Below, piece after piece: positions 1 to 6,952 of a stretch of DNA of 8,895 nucleotides (the stretch's first letter is position 1; each line of letters starts with the position of its first letter). Source of the stretch: Gammaproteobacteria bacterium UBA4475 (GTDB lineage Bacteria > Pseudomonadota > Gammaproteobacteria > Pseudomonadales > Azotimanducaceae). Below the pieces are notes generated by a model that was not told the origin of the DNA, ran no database searches, and worked only from the letters and a program-made list of their open reading frames with translations. The translations under genes and the position numbers were made by a program. The stretch is from contig DGOD01000388.1 in the NCBI GenBank assembly GCA_002389265.1, forward strand, positions 1 through 8,895, read 5' to 3'.

Positions 1-69
1 ATTGGGCCGTGGCCGTTGTTAATTCAGCCGTGACCGTTGTCGGTTTAGATGTGGCCGTTGTTGATTGAA
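1..69. repeat. 21-bp tandem repeat array, three units plus a partial one
   Basis: Three consecutive 21-bp units lie at 7-27, 28-48 and 49-69. Each has the core GTGGCCGTTGTT (GTGACCGTTGTC in the middle unit) followed by a more variable AT-richer tail. Bases 1-6 resemble the tail of a preceding unit, so the array probably continues left of the window. The period is 7 codons. On the + strand, one frame reads [19 protein letters not shown] and then stops at 66-68, so it could be the end of an upstream + gene. On the - strand, one frame reads Thr-rich heptads ([20 protein letters not shown]) without a stop. I cannot tell whether it is coding on either strand. Confidence 0.7.
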
Positions 70-163
70 GCGCGGCAGTGAGAGTCAATCGTGGCCCCAG
101 ACTGTGCTGAGAGGTCGTGAGAATTGGCCGAAGGTAACGTTGCCATGCGATGCCGCTTGCCAT
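1..163 (-). CDS. possible N-terminal fragment of a divergent gene (position of priA in relatives)
   Basis: A minus-strand frame opens with ATG at 163-161, directly after an in-frame TGA, and stays open for 54 codons to the window edge. The predicted start is [11 protein letters not shown], followed by a Thr/Ala-rich stretch that covers the 21-bp repeats. No strong ribosome binding site precedes it, and its ATG overlaps the -35 box of the rpmE promoter on the other strand. In Pseudomonas and Escherichia the primosomal helicase gene priA lies next to rpmE in divergent orientation, which is the only reason to suspect it here. None of the visible residues are diagnostic of PriA. The true start could be further left, in which case this stretch is simply intergenic. 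Confidence 0.2.
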   Translation of the reverse strand, partial: MASGIAWQRYLRPILTTSQHSLGPRLTLTAALQSTTATSKPTTVTAELTTATAQ

Positions 164-184
164 TCAAAATATCTCTGGTATGAT
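157..184 (+). promoter_or_regulatory. sigma70 promoter of rpmE, extended -10 type
   Basis: TTGCCA at 157-162 (5 of 6 matches to the -35 consensus) is followed by a 16-bp spacer and TATGAT at 179-184 (5 of 6). A TG at 176-177 gives an extended -10 element. Transcription would begin near 191, leaving a leader of about 24 nt before the rpmE ATG at 215. This supports the ATG at 215 over upstream in-frame starts, which would not be on the transcript. Confidence 0.75.
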
Positions 185-214
185 TCGCCTCCTTGCGAGA
201 GTCAGGTAGGAAAC

Positions 215-430
215 ATGAAAGCAGAAATTCATCCAGATTATAAGGCGATCACAGCGCAATGCAGCTGTGGTAACGTCATCACAACCAGTTCGACTGTTTG
301 TAAGGACTTGCACTTGGACGTTTGTTCACAGTGTCACCCCTTTTACACTGGCAAGCAGAAGATCCTCGATACCGCGGGTAGAATCGATCGATTCAACAAG
401 CGCTTTGGGGCTCGAGGTGGTGTCAAGTAA
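215..430 (+). CDS. rpmE: 50S ribosomal protein L31 (bL31), zinc-binding form
   Basis: Encodes a 71-residue bL31 protein of the large ribosomal subunit, which in known ribosomes helps bridge the two subunits near the central protuberance. The start MKAEIHPDY and the stretch CHPFYTGKQ followed by DRFNKRFG are hallmarks of the family. The four zinc-ligand cysteines of the C+ type are all present (C16, C18, C37, C40), so this is the zinc form and not the zinc-free ykgM/rpmE2-type paralogue. An extra cysteine at 29 is not one of the usual ligands. Length matches the family (about 70 residues). An upstream in-frame TTG at 65 would add 50 unrelated residues and lies before the predicted transcription start, so ATG 215 was chosen; a weak purine-rich site (AGGTAGGA, 204-211) precedes it. 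The gene appears monocistronic, with its own promoter and terminator. Confidence 0.97.
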   Translation: MKAEIHPDYKAITAQCSCGNVITTSSTVCKDLHLDVCSQCHPFYTGKQKILDTAGRIDRFNKRFGARGGVK

Positions 431-526
431 TAATGCTCGGTAGTCCGGTGGCGCATAGAGTCAAGACTTTTGGCGACATGTAGCGACTGACAAGAGTGAA
501 GTATGCAGTACTTTGCTCACGATATT

Positions 527-554
527 AGGCGCCTAATAATGGCGCCTTTTTTTT
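527..554 (+). terminator. intrinsic terminator of rpmE
   Basis: The stem AGGCGCC (527-533) pairs with GGCGCCT (541-547) across a 7-nt loop, TAATAAT. It is followed by a run of eight T (547-554), then GA and another eight T (557-564). This is a textbook Rho-independent terminator on the + strand, about 97 nt after the rpmE stop. The T-run is only on the + side, so it does not serve minus-strand transcription. The left arm sits inside a longer perfect palindrome (523-538). Confidence 0.9.
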
Positions 555-615
555 GATTTTTTTTAATTGGCCGACGAAGAAAGTTGACCATTACTGTTTT
601 GGAGATAAGTTTGTA

Positions 616-1866
616 ATGACTGAAGTCGAGTCCTTGCGCGACAGAGCGCTGCGTTACCATGCTGAACCAACCCCGGGGAAGATTGCTTTGGCGGTGACGA
701 CTCGCGCCATCAATGCGGACGACCTGGCCCTCGCCTATTCTCCAGGGGTGGGCGAGCCTGTGAAGGAAATCAGCTTGGATCCAGAGGCCGCGTACCGATA
801 TACAGCTAAAGGTAACTTGGTCGGCGTCATTACCAATGGCACGGCTATTCTCGGGCTCGGCAATCTTGGCGCGCTAGCGAGCAAACCGGTCATGGAAGGT
901 AAAGCGCTCTTATTCAAACGGTTTGCGGATATTGATTGCTTTGATATTGAAGTGACAACTGAAAATATCGATGAATTCGTCAACACGGTCTCGCGTATTG
1001 CCGGTACCTTTGGTGGTATTAACTTGGAAGATATCGCGGCGCCGGCGTGTTTTGAGATTGAGCGTCGATTGCAGGCGATGTTAGATATCCCTGTTTTTCA
1101 TGACGACCAACATGGCACCGCCATTGTGACTGCTGCGGGTCTGCTAAATGCGTTGGAGTTGCGTGGTCAACCGCTAAACTCTGCCAGAATTGTCTGCCTG
1201 GGCGCTGGTGCGGCGGCGAATGCGATTATGAATTTACTGGTTGCTCTGGGCGCTTTGAAGTCGAATATCTACATGGTCGACTCAAAGGGCGTGATTCATT
1301 CCGAGCGGCAAGGGTTGAGCCCGGAAAAGCAGCTCTACGCCCAAGTAACGAATAAGCGCACCTTGGGTGATGCTTGTCAGGACGCCAATGTGTTTATCGG
1401 GGTGTCGGGAGCGAACCTGCTGGATACGGATAGTTTGCTGGCTATGGCGCCAAACCCCGTGATATTCGCGATGGCTAATCCGGATCCAGAGATTAAACCT
1501 GAGCTGGCCAAGTCGATTCGACAAGATGTTATCTTGGCGACAGGTCGTTCTGACTACCCGAATCAGGTTAATAATGTTCTGTGCTTCCCTTTTATCTTCC
1601 GCGGTGCTCTTGATGTTCGCGCATCAGCGGTTAATGAGGCCATGAAAATGGCTGCTGTCCATGCGATCAGGAACTTGGCTAAAGAGCCTGTGCTACCGGA
1701 AATCATTGCGGCCTACGAGGGCATTGATCACCTAGAGTTTGGTCCTGAGTATATTATCCCTAAGCCGCTGGACCCTCGATTGAAAAGCTGGGTTTCGACG
1801 GCGGTTGCACAAGCGGCAATCGATTCTGGTGTAGCCCGAATCAATGTGCTGCCTGATTATTCGTAA
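616..1866 (+). CDS. maeB: malic enzyme, single-domain bacterial type (oxaloacetate-decarboxylating, NAD(P)-dependent)
   Basis: A 416-residue cytosolic enzyme that oxidatively decarboxylates malate to pyruvate and CO2 while reducing NAD(P)+, feeding pyruvate and reducing power from the TCA cycle. The N-terminal malic domain covers about residues 15-160: AYSPGVGEP (40-48), GKALLFKRF with a candidate catalytic lysine K96, and the metal-binding LEDI (137-140) and FHDDQHGTA (161-169). The NAD(P)-binding Rossmann domain follows, with GAGAAAN at 196-202 and MANPDPEI further on. Unlike E. coli MaeB (about 760 residues) it lacks the C-terminal phosphotransacetylase-like domain; the short form matches the malic enzyme found beside ponA in Pseudomonas. 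The cofactor (NAD or NADP) cannot be settled by eye. ATG 616 was chosen because GGAG at 601-604 lies 11 nt upstream; the longer in-frame TTG at 553 falls in the T-run of the rpmE terminator. I see no clear sigma70 promoter between terminator and start. The gene converges on mrcA. Confidence 0.95.
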   Translation: MTEVESLRDRALRYHAEPTPGKIALAVTTRAINADDLALAYSPGVGEPVKEISLDPEAAYRYTAKGNLVGVITNGTAILGLGNLGALASKPVMEGKALLFKRFADIDCFDIEVTTENIDEFVNTVSRIAGTFGGINLEDIAAPACFEIERRLQAMLDIPVFHDDQHGTAIVTAAGLLNALELRGQPLNSARIVCLGAGAAANAIMNLLVALGALKSNIYMVDSKGVIHSERQGLSPEKQLYAQVTNKRTLGDACQDANVFIGVSGANLLDTDSLLAMAPNPVIFAMANPDPEIKPELAKSIRQDVILATGRSDYPNQVNNVLCFPFIFRGALDVRASAVNEAMKMAAVHAIRNLAKEPVLPEIIAAYEGIDHLEFGPEYIIPKPLDPRLKSWVSTAVAQAAIDSGVARINVLPDYS

Positions 1867-1885
1867 CGACCGCTGGGATTGGGGT

Positions 1886-4267
1886 CTAAAAGACCTGCTG
1901 CAAGGGCTGTGATTTGGTGTCGGTTTGGTCGACAACAATAGCGGCTGGGGGCGGCGCAAATTCTTCACGAAATATTTCAAAAATCCCATCGGGATCGCCA
2001 GCTTCAGACCTGAGTCCAGTGGTGGGATTGATCATCAGCGTTACCATATGGTCGGGTAAGGGGAGAACTGTCGAGTCTGCTTCGGCGGGTAGTGCCTCTC
2101 GCATGTAAGCAATCCAGGTTTCGATAGGCGTGGTTGAGCCATATTCCCTGGCGCCCACCGAGCTGTTGTCACCGAATCCGGCCCATGTTGTTGCGACCAG
2201 GTCATGGGTGAATCCAGAAAACCAGATGTCGGCATCATTGGTGGTGCCGGTCTTGCCCTTCAAGTCTTGCCGTTTGAGCGCCCTGATTGCCTTGGTGCCA
2301 GTGCCGCGGCGGATGACGTCGCCAAGTATACTATTCATGATATAAGCTACTCGGGGCTCAATAATCTGCTCGGCCTGTGGCAAGTCGCCACAATCCGTGT
2401 GACAAACCGTCTTGGGTTGCGCCAAGAAAATCGGATCAGCATTGATCGAGTCGATTTCGGTAATAAAGTAGGGCTCAACCTTATAACCACCATTGGCGAA
2501 AGCCGCATATCCGGTGGCGACTTCCATGGGTGTCAGGGCGATGGTGCCGCCGCCAAAGGCCAGCTGAACATTGCGCGGGAAGTTGCTGGTATCGAAGCCA
2601 AAGCGTTTGACGTAGTCAATGGCGTTCTGGGCGCCGAAATCGAGAATAACCCGCAGTGATACCAGATTGATGGAGCGATAAAGAGCCTCGCGGAGGCGAA
2701 TATTGCCGCGGAATACGTCGCCGGAATTGGTGGGCCGGTAGACTTCTTCTTGCTCTCCGCCCGGCAGTACGACCGGTGCATCGTTATAGATTGATGCGGC
2801 AGTCAAGCCATTTTCGAGTGCCCCGGCGTAGAAAAAGGGTTTGAAGTTGGAGCCCGGTTGACGCCTGGCTTGGGTGGCGTGGTTGAACTGTTTTGAATTG
2901 AAATCATAGCCGCCAACCAAAGCCCGGATTGCGCCGTTAACAGGGTCGAGGGAGACTAAGGCGCCTTGAATCGCAGGCACCTGTCCGAGCCTCCAGGTAC
3001 CCTTAGGACCCTTCTCAATGCGAATTAGGTCTCCCGTCTTGAGCAAGTCTGTCGCCATCTTGGGTGTCGGGCCGCGCGTATTAACATTGATATAAGCGCG
3101 GGCCCAGCTTAGGCCTTCCCAATCAATGGTGACGACCGTTTGGTTGGTCGTGAGAACGTCTATGTCCTGATCACGTACCGCGATGACAATAGCGGGATAT
3201 TGGTCGCCAATGACCCTGGCGTTGGCGAGGGTTGAAAGCCAGTTAGCAGGATAGCCATATTCAGGTGCGGCATTATATTGGTCGGTACCCTGAATGCTTC
3301 GAGCCTCGGGCCCCCGGTAACCGTGGCGGCGGTCATATTCGTTGAGCTTCTGCGTTACAGCGTTCTCGGCTGCGACCTGCATACCGCTATCAATGGTTGT
3401 CCGAACGATGTAACCCTCAGTGTAAGCATTGCTTCCGATCTGCTGTAGTAAGCGCTTCCTAACCATTTCGGCCACGTAAAGCGACGGTAGTTCGATCTTT
3501 CTTGCATAAACCTGGGCGGTAATTGGCGCGCTGGTTGCCAGTCGATAGTCTTCGGCAGAGATAGAGTCTTGTTCCCGCATACGTGTCAGCACGAGATTGC
3601 GCCGGGCGATGGCTCGCTCTGGACCGTTGATGGGATTGCCTGCTTCAGGTGCCTGAGGTATGCCGGCGAGCATGGCGAGTTGGGCCAAATCGAGCTGGTC
3701 AACGGTTTTTCCATAGTAGGTATTGGCGGCTGCCTGGATGCCAAAAGCATGCTTGCCGAACGGAATAATATTGAGATAAAGCGTCAGTATCTCTTGCTTG
3801 GAGAGTTCCTGCTCGATCTTCAAGGCCAGTAGCATCTCTTTGAACTTGCGAATAAATCGGACTTCTGTATCACCGGAAATGTTTTTTACGAGCTGCATGG
3901 TTATGGTGCTGGCGCCGGTGCGGATCGAACCCTTGTTGCGTACGAGCTGCCAAGTGGCATTTGCCAACGTGATCAGGTCTATGCCGCCATGTTCAAAGAA
4001 TCGCTTGTCCTCTGTGTCGAGCAGGGCGCGAATAAAAAGTGGCGGTATCTGGTCGAAGGTTACAGGTACCAGTCTTTCGCCAAACTCCTGAATGAGCTTT
4101 TCGTCGGCGGAATAGATGCTGAGTGGCGCGCGGAGTTTGACGTTGCGAAAGCTCTCCGCGTCAGGAACCTGAGGATTCAAGTATAAATAGGCTGCCGCGA
4201 GAATGAGACAGGCGCCACAGACTAGGGTCGCGGTAGACCATAAAATAAATGAACCAAGACGCCGCAT
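1886..4267 (-). CDS. mrcA: penicillin-binding protein 1A, bifunctional peptidoglycan glycosyltransferase/transpeptidase
   Basis: A 793-residue class A PBP (mrcA, also called ponA) that polymerises lipid II into glycan strands and cross-links the stem peptides in the periplasm. A short cytoplasmic N-terminus leads into one membrane anchor (about 7-30). The GT51 glycosyltransferase domain (about 55-235) has the catalytic-glutamate motif TEDKRFFEHGGID (E86), GASTITMQLVKN (118-129) and KQEILTLYLNIIPFG (157-171). An OB-like ODD insert (about 315-430) is typical of gammaproteobacterial PBP1A. The transpeptidase domain (about 430-725) holds all three motifs: SNFK (active serine S473, K476), SIN (532-534) and KTG (672-674). 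Both activities should therefore be intact. Length is close to family norms (about 790-850). Residues 622 and 626 (CHTDC) are a cysteine pair that could form a disulfide. An AGAGG lies about 15 nt before the ATG, a loose spacing, but no better start exists before the membrane segment. It is divergent from pilM and ends 19 bp from the malic enzyme stop. Confidence 0.97.
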   Translation of the reverse strand: MRRLGSFILWSTATLVCGACLILAAAYLYLNPQVPDAESFRNVKLRAPLSIYSADEKLIQEFGERLVPVTFDQIPPLFIRALLDTEDKRFFEHGGIDLITLANATWQLVRNKGSIRTGASTITMQLVKNISGDTEVRFIRKFKEMLLALKIEQELSKQEILTLYLNIIPFGKHAFGIQAAANTYYGKTVDQLDLAQLAMLAGIPQAPEAGNPINGPERAIARRNLVLTRMREQDSISAEDYRLATSAPITAQVYARKIELPSLYVAEMVRKRLLQQIGSNAYTEGYIVRTTIDSGMQVAAENAVTQKLNEYDRRHGYRGPEARSIQGTDQYNAAPEYGYPANWLSTLANARVIGDQYPAIVIAVRDQDIDVLTTNQTVVTIDWEGLSWARAYINVNTRGPTPKMATDLLKTGDLIRIEKGPKGTWRLGQVPAIQGALVSLDPVNGAIRALVGGYDFNSKQFNHATQARRQPGSNFKPFFYAGALENGLTAASIYNDAPVVLPGGEQEEVYRPTNSGDVFRGNIRLREALYRSINLVSLRVILDFGAQNAIDYVKRFGFDTSNFPRNVQLAFGGGTIALTPMEVATGYAAFANGGYKVEPYFITEIDSINADPIFLAQPKTVCHTDCGDLPQAEQIIEPRVAYIMNSILGDVIRRGTGTKAIRALKRQDLKGKTGTTNDADIWFSGFTHDLVATTWAGFGDNSSVGAREYGSTTPIETWIAYMREALPAEADSTVLPLPDHMVTLMINPTTGLRSEAGDPDGIFEIFREEFAPPPAAIVVDQTDTKSQPLQQVF

Positions 4268-4331
4268 AGTCTGAATTATTAACCTCTAGTCCGGTGATGG
4301 ACGTTAAAGCATGGGAATTTCGCTTGACTGC

Positions 4332-4337
4332 ATTATA
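4332..4337 (-). promoter_or_regulatory. candidate -10 box of the mrcA promoter
   Basis: On the minus strand this is an exact TATAAT. It would start transcription around 4325, giving a leader of roughly 58 nt before the mrcA ATG at 4267. No good -35 hexamer lies 16-18 bp upstream (CGGCTT at 17 bp is poor) and there is no TG extension. The call rests on the -10 box and its position only. Confidence 0.4.
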
Positions 4338-4369
4338 AAGGTAAAAGTCACTGAAAGCCGAGCAGGCTT

Positions 4370-4489
4370 ATGAATAAACGCTTTCATCGGTTGTTTCTCG
4401 TTTCTGAGCGGGTGCTGGCGGGCTTTTGGCAGGTTTGCTGCGTACTTGCGGGTGCAACGTTAAGCGTTTATAGCGCGATGTTGATCTGA
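4370..4489 (+). CDS. doubtful 39-residue ORF with a hydrophobic C-terminal half
   Basis: ATG at 4370 opens a 39-codon frame ending at TGA 4487-4489. It starts MNKRFHRLFLVSERV (basic) and continues with a hydrophobic segment, about residues 16-39 (VLAGFWQ, CCVLAGATLSVYSAMLI), that could span a membrane once. A positive N-terminus with a single hydrophobic stretch is the usual look of small bacterial membrane proteins. Against it, the nearest AGG (4364-4366) is only 3 nt from the ATG, a poor spacing. The frame also lies in the mrcA-pilM promoter region, and ORFs of this length arise by chance. It could be a leader ORF for the pil operon, a real small protein, or nothing. I do not recognise a family. 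Confidence 0.18.
   Translation: MNKRFHRLFLVSERVLAGFWQVCCVLAGATLSVYSAMLI
4374..4471. repeat. 10-bp perfect inverted repeat, 78 bp apart
   Basis: ATAAACGCTT at 4374-4383 is exactly complementary to AAGCGTTTAT at 4462-4471. The right arm overlaps the left arm of the next inverted repeat (4468-4475). It could be a long-range RNA stem, a pair of protein-binding sites, or chance. Confidence 0.5.
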
Positions 4490-4505
4490 GAATGTAACGC
4501 TATAA
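4468..4505. repeat. 8-bp perfect inverted repeat, 22 bp apart, overlapping the pilM -10 box
   Basis: TTATAGCG at 4468-4475 is complementary to CGCTATAA at 4498-4505. The right arm contains most of the TATAAT at 4501-4506. The arms interlock with those of the inverted repeat at 4491-4523, so the two stems could not both form as simple nested hairpins. Confidence 0.5.
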
Positions 4506-4523
4506 TTACCCGACGGTTACATT
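4491..4523 (+). promoter_or_regulatory. candidate pilM operon promoter: consensus -10 inside an inverted repeat
   Basis: An exact TATAAT sits at 4501-4506. It is bracketed by AATGTAAC (4491-4498) and GTTACATT (4516-4523), an 8-bp perfect inverted repeat with a 17-bp spacer. The best -35 candidate, TTGATC (4481-4486), is only 14 bp from the -10, too close for normal sigma70 use. A perfect -10 with no well-placed -35 suggests an activator-dependent or repressible promoter. Transcription from here would give a leader of about 123 nt. A weaker alternative lies downstream: TTGTGT (4522-4527), 17 bp, TTAAAT (4545-4550). Confidence 0.4.
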
Positions 4524-4632
4524 GTGTTTACGTTTCTGCTGTTATTAAATAGACCGAATCCGCCATCATACTGATGTCGTCGTTAGACGTTTGTAGTAGA
4601 TAAGCGTTGCGCTGAATTTTACGGGAGCTTAA

Positions 4633-5703
<1,071 letters not shown>

Positions 5704-5736
5704 TGGTACTGAATCAAGCTCGGAGGCCTCGACAGG

Positions 5737-6303
5737 ATGGCTGATATTAAAATCAATCTACTCCCTTGGCGCGAAGAGCTGCGGGAGGAACGCAAACAAG
5801 AGTTTCTTAAGATACTGGCGGGCGTGCTGTTATTGGCTGCAACGATCACTTTTGGTATTGACCGTTTTTATAATGCCCAGATTGACGCTCAGCAGGCGCG
5901 TAACAGTTATCTGAGTAAAGAAATCAAAATCCTTGAAGAACGTATCGAGGAGATTCAGATACTGCAGCAGAAGCGCAATGAGTTGTTGGCGAGAATGAAA
6001 GTGATTCAGGAATTGCAGGGCAATCGACCTGTCATCGTGCGATTGTTTGATGAGATGGCGCGGCGCCTGGCCGATCGAGTTTACTTTACAAGTCTGTCGG
6101 TTCAGGGAAAGTCCATTACCATCGACGGCGTGGCTGAGTCGAATAACCGAATATCCAGCCAGTTGCGCAACTTTGATGAATCGGACTGGTTTGAGAAGCC
6201 GAACGTGACCGGCATTGTTGCTGATCCGCGGAATGGGCCGCAGGCGAGCAGGTTTAAATTAATGGTCCAGCAGAGCACGCCAAGCGCCGCGGAGGTGGAT
6301 TGA
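5737..6303 (+). CDS. pilN: type IV pilus assembly protein PilN
   Basis: A 188-residue bitopic inner-membrane protein. The cytoplasmic N-terminus carries INLLPWR (residues 6-12), the conserved motif that docks into PilM. A single membrane segment spans about residues 26-42, followed by a periplasmic coiled coil (about 45-95, rich in E, Q, K, L) and a ferredoxin-like fold (about 97-180). In known systems it forms a heterodimer with PilO through these periplasmic parts. GGAGG at 5722-5726 lies 10 nt before the ATG. Its stop codon lies 2 bp before the chosen pilO ATG, which suggests coupled translation and matched amounts of the two partners. Confidence 0.96.
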   Translation: MADIKINLLPWREELREERKQEFLKILAGVLLLAATITFGIDRFYNAQIDAQQARNSYLSKEIKILEERIEEIQILQQKRNELLARMKVIQELQGNRPVIVRLFDEMARRLADRVYFTSLSVQGKSITIDGVAESNNRISSQLRNFDESDWFEKPNVTGIVADPRNGPQASRFKLMVQQSTPSAAEVD

Positions 6304-6305
6304 TT

Positions 6306-6944
6306 ATGGCCATCCAGAATGTGATTGAGAGCCTGCGAAATTTTGATCTGAATGATCTGAATGATGTTAATAATATCGGTTCCTTGCCTGGTGCCGTTAA
6401 ATCAATCATCTGGATCCTCGCATTCTTTGCTGGGTTGGCTATTGGTTACTTTATTTTAGTAACCCCGCTGCAGGAAGAGTTGGCAAAAACGCAAAAACAG
6501 GAAGCCAATTTGCGGGTTGATTTCGAAAAGAAATATTTTGAGTCGGCCCATCTCGAGGCGTATCGGCAACAGAAGAAAGAGATGGAGCTGTCCTTCGAAA
6601 CGATTCTGCGGCAGCTGCCGAGTGACACCGAAATCCCAGGCTTGATCGAGGATATCACGCTCGTGGGCCTGAAAAACGGTTTGAATTTCACCAGCATCAA
6701 TCTCCAGGCAGAAAAGAAGTTTGAATTCTATATTGAAAAACCCATTCAGATAGTTGTCTCTGGCAGTTACCACGAGCTGGGATCCTTCGTCAGCGACGTA
6801 GCAGACTTGTCGCGAATCGTAACCCTCCATGACTTTACGATTCTTCCGGAAGGCGGAGGTGCGCGTGGCTCGGAAAACATTGGCGGTATATTGAAGATGA
6901 ATATCCTGGCGAAAACCTATCGTTATAATGATGAGCGTCGATGA
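6306..6944 (+). CDS. pilO: type IV pilus assembly protein PilO
   Basis: A 212-residue bitopic inner-membrane protein and partner of PilN. The short cytoplasmic tail includes LNDLNDVNNIGSLPGAVK (16-33), a region conserved in PilO. The membrane segment is about 33-53, then a coiled coil (about 55-95) and a periplasmic ferredoxin-like domain (about 105-205). With PilN and PilP it forms the periplasmic alignment complex that transmits between motor and secretin. ATG 6306 was chosen because GGAGG (6291-6295) is 10 nt upstream, the same spacing as for pilN. A TTG at 6300, overlapping the pilN stop, would sit only 4 nt from that site. A 9-bp triple repeat occurs in the N-terminal coding part (6345-6371). 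The stop overlaps an ATG at 6941. Confidence 0.96.
   Translation: MAIQNVIESLRNFDLNDLNDVNNIGSLPGAVKSIIWILAFFAGLAIGYFILVTPLQEELAKTQKQEANLRVDFEKKYFESAHLEAYRQQKKEMELSFETILRQLPSDTEIPGLIEDITLVGLKNGLNFTSINLQAEKKFEFYIEKPIQIVVSGSYHELGSFVSDVADLSRIVTLHDFTILPEGGGARGSENIGGILKMNILAKTYRYNDERR
6345..6371 (+). repeat. 9-bp tandem triplication inside pilO
   Basis: GATCTGAAT occurs twice in tandem (6345-6353, 6354-6362), followed by the variant GATGTTAAT (6363-6371). It encodes DLN DLN DVN in the cytoplasmic tail just before the membrane segment. The period is in frame, so a change of copy number would leave the reading frame intact. Confidence 0.85.
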
Positions 6945-6952
6945 GGCCTTTG

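Noticed and set aside
65..214. N-terminal extension of rpmE from an upstream TTG
   Set aside because: The added 50 residues do not belong to L31, which starts at MKAEIHP, and the frame would begin upstream of the predicted transcription start near 191.
433..483. 16-codon ORF just after the rpmE stop
   Set aside because: Very short, no good ribosome binding site, and no features beyond chance.
553..615. N-terminal extension of the malic enzyme from TTG 553
   Set aside because: It lies in the T-run of the rpmE terminator and lacks a ribosome binding site; GGAG at 601-604 supports ATG 616.
1883..1895. Hairpin GGTCT-AAA-AGACC at the junction of the malic enzyme and mrcA genes as a terminator
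   Set aside because: Only a 5-bp stem, no T-run on either side, and it overlaps the mrcA stop codon.
2204..2659. 151-codon + strand ORF inside mrcA
   Set aside because: It is antisense to the conserved transpeptidase coding sequence, has no recognisable domain, and is explained by the codon structure of mrcA.
4324..4339. TTGACT plus TATAAA as a + strand promoter
   Set aside because: The two hexamers are only 4 bp apart; neither finds a partner at 16-18 bp. The exact TATAAT on the minus strand at 4332-4337 explains the AT-rich box better.
4325..4350. TGACT/AGTCA inverted repeat around the mrcA -10 as an operator
   Set aside because: Five-base arms 16 bp apart are expected by chance many times in this window.
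6456..6830. 124-codon minus-strand ORF inside pilO
   Set aside because: It is a shadow of pilO, whose protein sequence matches its family along the whole length.
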